This document shows positions 28,438 to 37,683 of a stretch of DNA of 64,000 bases, piece after piece. The notes beneath the pieces are model-generated. The model was given only the letters and a program-made list of their open reading frames with translations. It was not told the origin of the DNA and searched no databases. The number at the start of each line of letters is the position of its first letter. Position 1 is the first letter of the stretch. The stretch lies in NCBI GenBank assembly GCA_001890945.1, contig MLAX01000002.1, forward strand, positions 1-64,000, given 5' to 3'. The DNA is from Alphaproteobacteria bacterium AO1-B (GTDB taxonomy: Bacteria > Pseudomonadota > Alphaproteobacteria > Rhizobiales > Stappiaceae). The translations under genes were made by a program, and so were the position numbers.

Positions 28438-29210
28438 TGCGTGATTACCTTGAAGCACTGCATGAAGATGCGGCGAAGGATCCGGAGCAACGGGCCCGGG
28501 AACTGTCCCGCCGCGAGCTGCCAAAGAGATTCTACAAGAGCGCCGAACACGTTGAAACAGAAAATGGTTTTACCATTCATCTGGATGGGCGCCCGGTGAA
28601 GACACCGGCCAAGTCGACACTTTTGCTGCCGACCGAAGTCTTGGGCGCTGCTGTTGCCGCGGAGTGGGAGGCTCAGGAGAAGGAAATCAATCCGGCCCGA
28701 ATGCCGCTGACCCGGATTGCCAACTCGGCTCAAGATGCAGTTGCCAAGCGATTTGGCGACGTCGCGGATGACATCACCGGGTTTGCCGGAAATGATGCGC
28801 TTTGCTATCGGGCCGACGACCCCGAGAGCCTTTGCGACACCCAGCGCCGTGTGTGGGACCCGGTGGTTGAATGGGCCGGCGATCAACTTGGCGGACGATT
28901 CGTGCTCATCGAAGGCATCATGCACACGCCGCAGGACTCTGCGCTGTTGAACGCGTTCCGCACCAGGATCGGCGACGACAGCCCGCTGCGGCTTGCCGGG
29001 CTTCATACCGTCACCACGTTGACCGGGTCGGCGCTCCTAGCGCTCGCTCTGCGCGAGGGTTTCTTGGATGCGGACAGTGTCTGGACTGCCGCACATGTTG
29101 AAGAAGACTTCAACATCCAGCGTTGGGGCGAGGATGCGGAAGCCAAACAGATCCGCGCATACAAGCGCTCAGAGTTCGATGCGGCCGCTCTTGTTCTGGC
29201 AAACGCATAA
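28437..29210 (+). CDS. ATP12-family F1-ATPase assembly chaperone
   Basis: The 257-aa protein matches the ATP12 family: KRFYKSAEHVETENGFTIHL, DGRPVKTPAKSTLLLP and MPLTRIANSAQDAV. In mitochondria ATP12 protects the F1 alpha subunit before assembly, and alphaproteobacteria keep the ancestral version. The ATG at 28437 overlaps the preceding stop; a GTG three bases earlier is less likely. A palindromic repeat 43 nt after the stop may act as its terminator. Confidence 0.9.
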   Translation: MRDYLEALHEDAAKDPEQRARELSRRELPKRFYKSAEHVETENGFTIHLDGRPVKTPAKSTLLLPTEVLGAAVAAEWEAQEKEINPARMPLTRIANSAQDAVAKRFGDVADDITGFAGNDALCYRADDPESLCDTQRRVWDPVVEWAGDQLGGRFVLIEGIMHTPQDSALLNAFRTRIGDDSPLRLAGLHTVTTLTGSALLALALREGFLDADSVWTAAHVEEDFNIQRWGEDAEAKQIRAYKRSEFDAAALVLANA

Positions 29211-29241
29211 GGCTTGAAAAGCTGAAATGTCTCAAACTCTG

Positions 29242-29275
29242 GTGGTTACTGGGCCCCTGCCTTCGCAGGGGCGGC
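29242..29275 (+). repeat. Left arm of a perfect 34-bp inverted repeat flanking a GIY-YIG gene
   Basis: Bases 29242-29275 are the exact reverse complement of 29627-29660. Each arm contains an internal palindrome CCCCTGC-CTTC-GCAGGGG, so it can also fold into a 7-bp hairpin. A third, slightly altered copy is at 29741-29770. This looks like a REP-like dispersed element. Confidence 0.9.
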
Positions 29276-29281
29276 CTGTTG

Positions 29282-29584
29282 TCAATGTGTGTTCAAGCTG
29301 GGAAACAAATCGACCCAATGCGGATTATTCTCCTCAATTAAGCGGATCTTCCAACTTCTTTTCCATTTCTTGATGTTGTGTTCCCGCTGATAAGCCTCTT
29401 CCGGGCGTTCAAACATTTCGAAATATATCAGTCGATGAAGTTTGTGTTGGCGGGTAAAAATGGAGCCGGTGCCGTCGCGATGTTCGGACATCCTGCGAAT
29501 GAGATTATTCGTCATCCCGACGTATAAAGTTCCGCCTATGCGGTTGGTCAGAATATAAACAAAATAAGCTCGCTCAGACCGCAC
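29282..29584 (-). CDS. GIY-YIG nuclease-domain protein
   Basis: A 100-aa single-domain protein. The motif is YFVYILTNRIGGTLYVGMT (GIY-YIG variant YIL...YVG), followed by NNLIRRMSEHRDG with the catalytic Arg and His, and Glu in YQREHNIKKWKRSWK. Such small proteins (UPF0213/YhbQ-like) are widespread in alphaproteobacteria, often among short repeats. It starts at GTG with a weak ribosome site. The gene lies exactly between the arms of a 34-bp inverted repeat, suggesting it travels with the repeats. Confidence 0.88.
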   Translation of the reverse strand: MRSERAYFVYILTNRIGGTLYVGMTNNLIRRMSEHRDGTGSIFTRQHKLHRLIYFEMFERPEEAYQREHNIKKWKRSWKIRLIEENNPHWVDLFPSLNTH

Positions 29585-29626
29585 GTGTAATGACGTTTCT
29601 TCACTCCAGGCCTGGAAAGCACTTTT

Positions 29627-29660
29627 GCCGCCCCTGCGAAGGCAGGGGCCCAGTAACCAC
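29627..29660 (-). repeat. Right arm of the 34-bp inverted repeat
   Basis: Exact reverse complement of 29242-29275. The identity ends abruptly at both sides, giving sharp boundaries and a 419-bp unit from 29242 to 29660. Confidence 0.9.
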
Positions 29661-29740
29661 TATGATTGGCCTTATTGTGACTTCTGTCAAAGGCTGACTG
29701 TGTCTCTGACCTTCGCTGCAACTTCTCTGACGAACTGGAA

Positions 29741-29770
29741 TACTAGGCCCTGCCTTCGCAGGGGCGGCCT
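29741..29770 (+). repeat. Third copy of the REP-like repeat
   Basis: It has the same orientation as the left arm, sharing TACT-(A/G)GG, the CCCTGC-CTTC-GCAGGG hairpin and the GGCGGCCT tail, with one substitution and a one-base deletion. It lies 81 bp beyond the right arm and 30 bp before the mgtE stop codon, so it could also terminate mgtE transcripts. Confidence 0.8.
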
Positions 29771-29799
29771 CAGGATTAGAAATTTGGCCGACCGGGACA

Positions 29800-31227
29800 T
29801 CAGCCCAGATAGAACGTTGTTGCCATCAGGAAGAAAATCAGGACGCCTAGCACGTCATTGGACGAGGTGATGAAGACACCGATGGCCATGGCCGGATCGA
29901 TGCCGATCTTGTCGAGAATAATGGGAATGGTGGCGCCGACCATGGCGGCAATTGTGGTGACGCACAACAAAGAGAGTGATGTCGCCAAAGCCAGATCGAG
30001 TGGCGCTTCAAGCGGCACGACGAAAGAGGCGAGCATGACCAGCGTTCCCAGGATAATGCCTGCCACAGTGCCGTTCAAAAGGGCTGCCAGAAATTCCTTG
30101 AGCAGCCGGAACACAATGTCACCGGACCAAAGGGCGCCGGTGGCGATCCCCTGAACGGCAACAGCAGAGGCCTGAAGGCCGGCATTGCCCGCCATGGACA
30201 TGGTCACGGGAATGAAAGCTGCCAGGATCGCGGCTTCGGCCAACTGGTCTTCGTAGGAACCAACAACTGTTGCCGCAACACTTGCGCCGATTAATCCGGC
30301 AAGCAGCCAGGGCAGGCGGCCCCGGACGATCCGGAAAACCGTATCGTCGGAACGGGATTCGGCTGACACACCGCTCATCAAGAGCATGTCTTCATTTGCC
30401 TCGTCGGATGCGATCCGGGTCAGCTGCTTTGGCGTGATCCGCCCCACCAAATGGCCGTCCGCACCAACAACCGGGACGGTTCGCATGTCCCGTTTTCGGG
30501 CGAGGCGCAGAACCTCTTCCTGATCCATATCGGCCGATACTGAGATGACATCGCGGTTCATGATGCTGGACAACGGCGCGTCTGCTGGGGCCAGCAAGAG
30601 TTTGCCGACTTCGACCGTCCCGGTTAGCCGGCCGTCTTTATCGGTGACATAAACGGTGAAAACCTTGCGGATCCGGTCGGCCTCCGCGCGCATCTGTTCG
30701 ACGGCCTCTCCGGCGGTGCAGGCCTCCGGCAGCGCGACAAACTTGCGGGCCATAACCCGCCCGGCTGTGTCATCGGCATAAGAGGCACGCGTCGCAATAT
30801 CTTCCACATCGGGCAGGCGCGTGATCAACTCATCGGCGGCATCTTCGGGAAACTCGTTGAGGATCTCGATTGCGTCTTCTGGGTCGAGGCCAGCCAGGAT
30901 GTCCCGGAACTGATCGAGGGTGGACTCCTCCATCAAAATGGACCGGAACTCCGGACTAAGCTCCGCAACTACCTTGATCGACGGATTGGCCGGGAGCCAT
31001 TTGAACAGCTTTCGGGCGTGTTTCAGACGGAGCCGTGTCAGCATCTGCATGACGTCGGTCGGATCCCACAGCTTTAATAGATCAAGGAGTTCTTGCCGTT
31101 TCCCGGCCTTGATCATGTCGCGCACGGCGCTAAGCGTTGCGTCGTTCTCGTCAAGGTGTTCCTGGGCTGGTTCGCGGGTCCAGACAAAGTCTGGAAGTGC
31201 GGACGCCATTGTGTCGGCTTTGCTCAT
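29800..31227 (-). CDS. mgtE: Magnesium transporter MgtE
   Basis: A 475-aa protein with the family architecture. An N-terminal helical MgtE domain (about residues 35-135, with PEDAIEILNEFPEDAADELI) is followed by two CBS domains (about 140-260, including MNRDVISVSADMDQEEVLRL). A C-terminal membrane domain of five helices contains the conserved SMAGNAGLQASAVAVQGIA. The cytoplasmic part closes the channel when magnesium is bound. It starts with ATG and stands apart from the Anbu operon by about 87 bp. Confidence 0.95.
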   Translation of the reverse strand: MSKADTMASALPDFVWTREPAQEHLDENDATLSAVRDMIKAGKRQELLDLLKLWDPTDVMQMLTRLRLKHARKLFKWLPANPSIKVVAELSPEFRSILMEESTLDQFRDILAGLDPEDAIEILNEFPEDAADELITRLPDVEDIATRASYADDTAGRVMARKFVALPEACTAGEAVEQMRAEADRIRKVFTVYVTDKDGRLTGTVEVGKLLLAPADAPLSSIMNRDVISVSADMDQEEVLRLARKRDMRTVPVVGADGHLVGRITPKQLTRIASDEANEDMLLMSGVSAESRSDDTVFRIVRGRLPWLLAGLIGASVAATVVGSYEDQLAEAAILAAFIPVTMSMAGNAGLQASAVAVQGIATGALWSGDIVFRLLKEFLAALLNGTVAGIILGTLVMLASFVVPLEAPLDLALATSLSLLCVTTIAAMVGATIPIILDKIGIDPAMAIGVFITSSNDVLGVLIFFLMATTFYLG

Positions 31228-31313
31228 TCAGGCAGGACTCCGGTTGTCTCCGCACGCTTTTAGAAGCTCAATGTGACGGAACCCTAACAAAGGCAGGCAG
31301 TGCCGGAAATCGG

Positions 31314-32045
31314 TTAGACGTCGAACTCTTCCAGATCGGCAAAACCTTCGCGAAGTTTCTCTGACCAACCGTGGGAAAGCTTCTGGAAATACGGGTTGTC
31401 CTGCTCGATGCGAATTTGTCGGTCGGTGTTGAAGCTGTCTGTGTTGTAGAGCAGCATGTCGATCGGCATGCCGACGGACAAGTTCGAGCGCAAAGTGGAA
31501 TCAAAAGACAGGAGGATCATCTTGGCAGCCTCGCCAAGACGCATGTTCTTTCGTGTGACACGATCGAGGATCGGTTTGCCGTATTTGTGCTCGCCGATCT
31601 GAAGGAACGGCGTGTCATCGGCGACTTCGATGAAATTGCCCGCCGCATAGACCTGGAATAGGCGCGGTTCTTCGCCCTTGATTTGGCCACCGAGAATAAA
31701 GCTGACATAGAAGTTGTCGGCATTTGCGGCCAAGGCTTCGCCGTCGATTGCCTTGACCTCGCGAATGGCGCTACCGACCAGACGCGCGACCTGGAACATG
31801 GTCTTTGCGGTCATCACGGTGGTGCGTTCATCGCTTGAGTTGTCGGCGTGCTCGCTTAACAGGGACACGACCGCTTGTGTGACGGCCAGGTTGCCGGACG
31901 ACAGCAAAGTGATGACCCGCTCGCCGGTCTTCTCCCAGACATGCAGCTTTTTGAAAGACGCAATGTTGTCGATGCCGGCGTTGGTGCGCGTATCGGCAGC
32001 CAACACAAGGCCACGGTCCAGTTTAATTCCAACGCAATAGGTCAT
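31314..32045 (-). CDS. Anbu-type proteasome-like peptidase (ancestral beta subunit)
   Basis: A 243-aa Ntn-hydrolase starting MTYCVGIKLDRGLVLAADTR; removal of Met would expose the catalytic Thr. The segment TNAGIDNIASFKKLHVWE carries the conserved Lys region. Anbu proteins form ring- or helix-like assemblies and are distinct from HslV, which lacks this extended C-terminal half. It is the last gene of an operon with ATP-grasp, alpha-E and transglutaminase genes, the diagnostic Anbu neighbourhood. The physiological substrate is not established. Confidence 0.9.
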   Translation of the reverse strand: MTYCVGIKLDRGLVLAADTRTNAGIDNIASFKKLHVWEKTGERVITLLSSGNLAVTQAVVSLLSEHADNSSDERTTVMTAKTMFQVARLVGSAIREVKAIDGEALAANADNFYVSFILGGQIKGEEPRLFQVYAAGNFIEVADDTPFLQIGEHKYGKPILDRVTRKNMRLGEAAKMILLSFDSTLRSNLSVGMPIDMLLYNTDSFNTDRQIRIEQDNPYFQKLSHGWSEKLREGFADLEEFDV

Positions 32046-32130
32046 ACGGCTCTTCCCGATCCCGCGAATTTTGGCCGACGCCGTTTAGTCCCAGTTCCCG
32101 GCGTTGGCAAGCGGATTCAAAAAGACCCGA

Positions 32131-32949
32131 TCATTGTTGCTGCTGAAGCGCAGCTTGCGCCACATCCACCTCGACATGCAGGTTTTCTTCCTGCCCGCCA
32201 AAACGGATCCCCCGGATAGGAGCAGCGGAACGCGAGTCGAGGCCCGTGGTCAAGCGGATATAACGCTCTGTCGGGCAAATAGCGTTGGATACATCGAAAC
32301 CAACCCATCCAAGCCCCTCGATCAGGACTTCCGCCCACGCATGGTGCGCTTCAGAGGCCTGTTCGTCTTCCAGCAGCAAATACCCGGACACATAGCGTGC
32401 CGGTGTTCCGATTGAGCGGGCTGCGGCGATGAAAATATGGGCATGGTCCTGGCAAACACCTTCACCGGCCGCAAGTGCGGTCGTCGCACTGGCGTGGGTC
32501 TCTGTCACGCCTACCTTGTAGTCGACCTTATCGCGGATGGCGTGCATGAGCTCGTGAAACCCGGCGATCGGATCCGGGACTTCTGCAAGGGCTGCCAGTT
32601 TCCGGATCGCCTGGTTCGAATGGGTGAGGGGCGTGACGCGGGTGTAGATCCGCGCCGGTGCGCTCGCACCCTTTTCTTTGCCGATCACGCCATTGGTTTC
32701 CGTCGTTTCCACAGTGCCGGTGGCGGTGATTTCGACGTCTTCTACCGGCCCCGCGCGCGAGACCATATGCACGATGTTATCAAAAGCATCGGAATAGGTC
32801 GTTGCGCGCTCAATGCCTGGCGCTTCGATATTCCAGTCAATGATCCGTTGCGCAGGATTGTCGACTGGCGTGAGCCGAAGCTGCTGCATGGCGTTGGCAA
32901 GCGGCTGATCGTATTTGTAGCGAGTTGTATGTCGGACGAATAATCGCAT
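32131..32949 (-). CDS. Transglutaminase-like cysteine protease of the Anbu operon
   Basis: A 272-aa protein. The N-terminal domain (about 1-90, MRLFVRHTTRYKYDQPLANA) is typical of bacterial transglutaminase-like proteins. The catalytic triad is Cys in AAGEGVCQDHAHIFI, His in ASEAHHAWAEVL and Asp in GWVGFDVSNA. It has no signal peptide and may act as a peptidase or amidase on the product of the neighbouring ATP-grasp enzyme. It lies 29 nt after the alpha-E gene. Confidence 0.9.
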   Translation of the reverse strand: MRLFVRHTTRYKYDQPLANAMQQLRLTPVDNPAQRIIDWNIEAPGIERATTYSDAFDNIVHMVSRAGPVEDVEITATGTVETTETNGVIGKEKGASAPARIYTRVTPLTHSNQAIRKLAALAEVPDPIAGFHELMHAIRDKVDYKVGVTETHASATTALAAGEGVCQDHAHIFIAAARSIGTPARYVSGYLLLEDEQASEAHHAWAEVLIEGLGWVGFDVSNAICPTERYIRLTTGLDSRSAAPIRGIRFGGQEENLHVEVDVAQAALQQQQ

Positions 32950-32978
32950 CTCGGTTCCGAAATTGTTCGGTTAACAGG

Positions 32979-33929
32979 TCAGGCGAAGTTGTAGTCTTCA
33001 CATAGTTGGTGGGCGAACTGGTTGTTCTTGCCGATAAAGTCGATCAGGAAATCATGCAGGCCTTCCTGGTAGATGTCCCGCATCTGTTTTTCCTTCAAAT
33101 CCTTGAAGATGTCGGCTGCCAAATCCAGGCTGGGTTCCCTTGAACCATAAAACTGACCGAGGTCTTCGGCCGTGTCGGCGAGCCAGTCGTAGCAATAGGC
33201 AAGCGACCTCGGCATTTCGCGCCGGAGGATTAGAAACTCGGCAATATTGAAAGCCTTCAACTGAGCATTTGGATAAGCAAATCGGTAGCTCCGGCGGCCG
33301 GACAAGGCGCGAAGGATTGCAGACCATTGATACCGTTCCGAACTGCCGTCTTCGATGATGTCGTTGTCCGGCAAGAGCACCCAGTATTGATTGTCGAGGA
33401 TCCGTGCCGTGTTGTCGGCCCGTTCAACAAATGTGCCAATCTGGCTGAAATAATAGCCGTCATCCCGCAACACGGTGTTCAGGAGAGCACCCCGGAACAG
33501 GTGTGAGCGCTGACTGAGCCAAGCCAGAAAGTCCGGCAGTTTCTCCTGGGTGACTGATTGTGGGCTGGTGTCGCAAAACTCAATCCAGGTCGTATTGATG
33601 GCTTCCCAAAGCTCGGCGGTAATGCCTGTGCGCACCGCACGCGCGTTGTTGCGCGACAGTTCCAGGCAATTGCGGATGCTGATCGGGTTGTCCTTTGAAA
33701 ACACCATGTAGTTCGTGACGTGCCGCGAGTGCAGCTCGTCATGTTTTTCGTGGTAGCCAGTCTCAGCCCCTGAACCGGCCAGAGCGAATTGCCAATGGTG
33801 GCCTTCGGCTTGCCCATCGTAAGCCATGATAGCCCCACGATAAGCGACTTCCATCAGCCGGGTGATGTTTTGGGCGCGCTCCTGATAGCGCGACATCCAG
33901 AACAAGGAGGCGGCGGTTCTTCCTAGCAT
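32979..33929 (-). CDS. Alpha-E domain protein (DUF403)
   Basis: The 316-aa, mostly helical protein starts MLGRTAASLFWMSRYQERAQ, the family signature, with RADNTARILDNQYWVLLPDN in the middle. Alpha-E proteins occur with circularly permuted ATP-grasp and transglutaminase proteins and are predicted to take part in a peptide-ligation system; activity is unproven. Only six nucleotides separate it from the ATP-grasp gene. Confidence 0.9.
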   Translation of the reverse strand: MLGRTAASLFWMSRYQERAQNITRLMEVAYRGAIMAYDGQAEGHHWQFALAGSGAETGYHEKHDELHSRHVTNYMVFSKDNPISIRNCLELSRNNARAVRTGITAELWEAINTTWIEFCDTSPQSVTQEKLPDFLAWLSQRSHLFRGALLNTVLRDDGYYFSQIGTFVERADNTARILDNQYWVLLPDNDIIEDGSSERYQWSAILRALSGRRSYRFAYPNAQLKAFNIAEFLILRREMPRSLAYCYDWLADTAEDLGQFYGSREPSLDLAADIFKDLKEKQMRDIYQEGLHDFLIDFIGKNNQFAHQLCEDYNFA

Positions 33930-33935
33930 GTCGTC

Positions 33936-35360
33936 TCAGTCCTCCAGTACCCAAGTGTCTTTTGTACCGCCGCCCTGGCTAGAATTGACCACCAGGGAGC
34001 CTTTCTTCAGCGCAACGCGGGTCAAACCGCCAGGTGTGATGCGCACTTGATCGCCGATAAGGACGAAGGGGCGCAAATCCACGTGGCGTGGCGCGATGCC
34101 GGAGGCAACATGGGTTGGACAGGCCGACAAGGCGAGTGTCGGCTGAGCGATGTAGTTGGAGGGGTTGTTCAGCAGGATTTTCCTGAACTCTGCGATCTCC
34201 CGTTTTGAGGCTGTTGGACCGATCAACATGCCGTAACCACCAGATCCGTGAACCTCCTTCACAACGATGTCGGCGAGATTGTCGAGCACATAGGCAAGAT
34301 CATCTTCCCGCGAACAGTTCCACGTGGGCACATTGTTGAGGATCGGTTTTTGACCGGTGTAGAACTCAATGATATCAGGCACATACGCGTAGATCGCCTT
34401 GTCATCGGCAATTCCGGTGCCGGGCGCATTACAGATCGTTACGTTGCCTGCCCGATAGGCATCAAACAGTCCGGGCACGCCCAGCATACTGTCCGGATTG
34501 AAGGTCAGGGGATCGAGGAAAGCATCGTCGATCCGCCGGTAAATCACGTCGACCTGTTTTGGTGCCCGAGTTGTGCGCATGAAGACCTTGCCGGCATCGA
34601 CAAACAGATCGCGGCCTTCAACCAGCTCCACGCCCATACTGTCGGCGAGGAAAGCATGCTCAAAATAAGCGGAGTTGTAGATACCAGGTGTCAGGACGAC
34701 GATGGTCTGTTCTGATTTCGCCGGATCCGGCGCAACGCTCTCGAGCGTCTGGCGCAAGTTTTCCGGATAACGCTCGACGGGGGCCACATTGTGGGTTTGG
34801 AACAACTCCGGGAAAAGACGCATCATCGTTTCCCGGTTCTCCATCATGTAGGAGACCCCGGATGGGGTTCGCGTGTTGTCTTCCAACACATAAAACTCGT
34901 TCTCAGAAACCCGGACCAGATCTGTCCCGATGATGTGGGAATAGACCTTTCGCGCCGGGGTGAACCCGGCCATTTCCGGCAAGAATGCCTCGTTCTGCAG
35001 GATAAGGTTCGCCGGAATGCGCCCGGCACGGATAATTTCCTGGCGGTGATAAATGTCGTGCAGGAAGGCGTTGAGGGCGCGAACACGCTGGTCGATACCG
35101 GCCGACAAGCGGCGCCACTCTGAAGCTGAGATGATCCTGGGGATGGGATCAAAGGGAATAAGCCGCTCAGTGGCTTCTTCGGCTCCATAAACCGCGAAGG
35201 TAATCCCAAGGCGGCGGAAGATGGTTTCCGCGTCGCGGCTCTTCTTGGTGAGAAAACTGTTCGGCTTGTCTTGAAGCCAATTGGCTATTCTTGAATATGG
35301 GGCCCGTGGACTGCCGTCCTGTTCGAGCATCTCATTGAAAAACCCAGAGCTGTCTGACAT
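33936..35360 (-). CDS. Circularly permuted ATP-grasp protein
   Basis: A 474-aa predicted amide-bond ligase (CP_ATPgrasp family). Recognisable blocks are YHRQEIIRAGRIPANLIL, GTDLVRVSENEFYVLEDNTR, GVSYMMENRETMMRLFPELF and VVKEVHGSGGYGMLIGP. A longer frame would add 22 residues, but GGGGAGG lies directly before the ATG at 35360. It is the first gene of the four-gene Anbu operon, divergent from pccB over 255 bp. The ligated substrate is unknown. Confidence 0.9.
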   Translation of the reverse strand: MSDSSGFFNEMLEQDGSPRAPYSRIANWLQDKPNSFLTKKSRDAETIFRRLGITFAVYGAEEATERLIPFDPIPRIISASEWRRLSAGIDQRVRALNAFLHDIYHRQEIIRAGRIPANLILQNEAFLPEMAGFTPARKVYSHIIGTDLVRVSENEFYVLEDNTRTPSGVSYMMENRETMMRLFPELFQTHNVAPVERYPENLRQTLESVAPDPAKSEQTIVVLTPGIYNSAYFEHAFLADSMGVELVEGRDLFVDAGKVFMRTTRAPKQVDVIYRRIDDAFLDPLTFNPDSMLGVPGLFDAYRAGNVTICNAPGTGIADDKAIYAYVPDIIEFYTGQKPILNNVPTWNCSREDDLAYVLDNLADIVVKEVHGSGGYGMLIGPTASKREIAEFRKILLNNPSNYIAQPTLALSACPTHVASGIAPRHVDLRPFVLIGDQVRITPGGLTRVALKKGSLVVNSSQGGGTKDTWVLED

Positions 35361-35615
35361 TGCCTCCCCGCTTGCTTTGTTAATTAAGACTAGGATGGCA
35401 GGCCGGATCTGACAACCCAAGGTCATTTTAACGGCGTATTCTGCCTAATTTCTATGCAAAATTGATGAGGCCGCGGGCGGAGGAAGGCGGATAGTTCACC
35501 AAATCGCGCCGAATTCAGATTGTGGGATCACATCTGCCATTCTCCCTTGTGCTGACTTTGCCGGGTTCGGAGGGCATGCTAGGACCAAGCAAGACAAAGA
35601 CATTGGGAGACCCAG

Positions 35616-37148
35616 ATGAGAGACGTTCTGGTTGAGTTGGAGCAGCGGCGGGAAACGGCCAAGATGGGTGGCGGCCAGCGGCGCATCGATTCCCAGCACT
35701 CCAAAGGCAAGCTGACCGCTCGGGAGCGGATCGAAATCCTTCTGGACGAAGGCTCGTTTGAAGAGTTCGACATGTTCAAGCAGCACCGCTGCACCGATTT
35801 CGGCATGGACGAGCAGCACATTCCGGGCGACGGCGTTGTCACCGGCTGGGGCACGGTCAACGGCCGAACCATCTACGTGTTCTCCAAGGACTTCACTGTT
35901 TTCGGCGGGTCCCTGTCAGAGGCCCATGCTGAAAAGATGGTCAAACTGCAGGACATGGCTCTGCAGAACCGGGCACCGATCATTGGTCTTTTCGATGCGG
36001 GCGGTGCACGGATCCAGGAAGGGGTTGCCGCGCTGGGCGGTTATGGCGAGGTGTTCACCCGCAATGTTCAGGCATCGGGTGTCATTCCGCAGATTTCCCT
36101 GATCATGGGCCCCTGTGCGGGCGGTGACGTGTATTCGCCGGCAATGACCGACTTCATCTTTATGGTTCGCGACACGTCCTACATGTTTGTCACCGGACCG
36201 GATGTTGTGAAAACCGTGACCAATGAAACGGTCACAGCTGAAGAACTCGGCGGTGCGTCGGTTCACACGACCAAATCCTCAATCGCCGACGGTGCATTCG
36301 ACAATGACGTTGAAGCTCTTTTGGAGATGCGGCGTCTTATCGACTTCCTGCCGATGAACAATCAGGCAGAGCTGCCCGAGGTCACAAACTACGACGACCC
36401 GGACCGGATCGACATGAGCCTCGACTCCTTTATCCCGGACAATCCAAACAAGCCTTACGACATGAAAGAGCTTGTGTTGAAGACCCTCGATGAGGGGGAC
36501 TTCTACGAGATTCAGGAGAATTTTGCGGGCAACATCATCACCGGTTTTGGCCGCATGGAAGGGCGCACCGTCGGTGTGATTGCGAACCAGCCGATGGTTC
36601 TGGCCGGTGTTCTGGACTCAGATGCAAGTCGCAAGGCAGCCCGCTTTGTGCGGTTCTGCGATTGCTTCAATATTCCGATTGTCACCTTCGTCGATGTACC
36701 GGGGTTCTTGCCGGGCACGTCTCAAGAGTATGGCGGTCTGATCAAGCACGGCGCGAAGCTTCTGTTTGCCTACACCGAGGCGACGGTGCCAAAAGTCACG
36801 GTCATCACCCGTAAAGCGTACGGCGGGGCCTATGACGTCATGAGTTCCAAGCACATTCGCGGGGACATCAACTATGCCTGGCCGACGGCGGAAATCGCCG
36901 TGATGGGTGCAAAGGGCGCTGTTGAGATCCTCTACCGCTCTGAACTGGGGGATCCGGAAAAGATCCAGAAGCGCACGCAAGACTACGAGAACCGGTTTGC
37001 AAACCCGTTCGTCGCTGCGGAGCGTGGATACATCGATGATGTGATCCGTCCGCATTCGACCCGCCGCCGTGTCGCGAAAGCCTTGGCTTTGCTGCGCGCC
37101 AAAAAAGTCGAAACGCCCTGGAAAAAGCACGACAACATTCCGCTCTGA
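35616..37148 (+). CDS. pccB: Propionyl-CoA carboxylase beta subunit (carboxyltransferase)
   Basis: The 510-aa subunit moves CO2 from carboxybiotin to propionyl-CoA, giving methylmalonyl-CoA. It has the two crotonase-like halves. The N-terminal acyl-CoA part includes [20 protein letters not shown] and [16 protein letters not shown]. The C-terminal biotin part includes [20 protein letters not shown] and [20 protein letters not shown]. It starts with ATG after GGGAG. The alpha subunit gene is 1.8 kb downstream on the same strand, separated by three opposed small genes. Confidence 0.95.
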   Translation: MRDVLVELEQRRETAKMGGGQRRIDSQHSKGKLTARERIEILLDEGSFEEFDMFKQHRCTDFGMDEQHIPGDGVVTGWGTVNGRTIYVFSKDFTVFGGSLSEAHAEKMVKLQDMALQNRAPIIGLFDAGGARIQEGVAALGGYGEVFTRNVQASGVIPQISLIMGPCAGGDVYSPAMTDFIFMVRDTSYMFVTGPDVVKTVTNETVTAEELGGASVHTTKSSIADGAFDNDVEALLEMRRLIDFLPMNNQAELPEVTNYDDPDRIDMSLDSFIPDNPNKPYDMKELVLKTLDEGDFYEIQENFAGNIITGFGRMEGRTVGVIANQPMVLAGVLDSDASRKAARFVRFCDCFNIPIVTFVDVPGFLPGTSQEYGGLIKHGAKLLFAYTEATVPKVTVITRKAYGGAYDVMSSKHIRGDINYAWPTAEIAVMGAKGAVEILYRSELGDPEKIQKRTQDYENRFANPFVAAERGYIDDVIRPHSTRRRVAKALALLRAKKVETPWKKHDNIPL

Positions 37149-37169
37149 TTGCGAAAGATGTTTAGCCTC

Positions 37170-37208
37170 AAACCCGCCGAGAAAAAACTTGGCGGGTTTT
37201 TGTTTTTT
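37170..37208 (+). terminator. Intrinsic terminator of pccB
   Basis: AAACCCGCC (37170-37178) pairs with GGCGGGTTT (37191-37199), 12-nt loop, followed by TTGTTTTTT. It lies 21 nt after pccB. Confidence 0.9.
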
Positions 37209-37261
37209 AGGCTCTCATCAAGGCCATCGTCTAATCAAGAGTTGGCTGCGGCCGCTGTGTC

Positions 37262-37561
37262 TCAATCGATGAAAAGCAGATCCGGGTCTTTACACTCAAA
37301 AGCAACATAACACTGCGGATTATCGCGCGTTGCGCCATACTGCGGTGCTAGGGCTTTATCACGTTCACAATATCTGAGGTTCGCGACGAACCTGGAATAA
37401 GTGTACTGGCCTGTCGTAAAGACCACCGCTCCGTTTCTAAGCACCATATTTTGTGCCTGGGCACAGGTCATCTGACGTAGATCCGGCCGAGCTTCTGCAA
37501 CGTTCGCGGCTGACAGAAGCGAAAGAACAGCGGCGGGGATTAGTAGGGCATGCGGCTTCAT
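37262..37561 (-). CDS. Small secreted cysteine-containing protein, unknown function
   Basis: A 99-aa protein with a clear signal peptide (MKPHALLIPAAVLSLLSAAN, cleavage probably after VAEA). The mature part of about 75 residues has four Cys (MTCAQAQNMV, RYCERDK, NPQCYVAFEC), which may form two disulfides. AGGTTCG just before the ATG gives a modest ribosome site. Similar short proteins are common in this order, but I cannot assign a function. Confidence 0.75.
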   Translation of the reverse strand: MKPHALLIPAAVLSLLSAANVAEARPDLRQMTCAQAQNMVLRNGAVVFTTGQYTYSRFVANLRYCERDKALAPQYGATRDNPQCYVAFECKDPDLLFID

Positions 37562-37683
37562 ACGAACCTCCAGCGTGTTTCAGGCACCGCACTTTGCAGG
37601 CCTGGTAAGCAGGAGTATAGCGCGATCAAGCCGCCGGACATGTGACCGGCAACACGGATTGTCTTGCTTTACGGGATGAAGAA

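Noticed and set aside
29254..29271. CCCCTGC-CTTC-GCAGGGG hairpin considered as a CRISPR-type repeat
   Set aside because: Only three copies with irregular spacing, two of them inverted, and no spacers. It fits a REP-like element.
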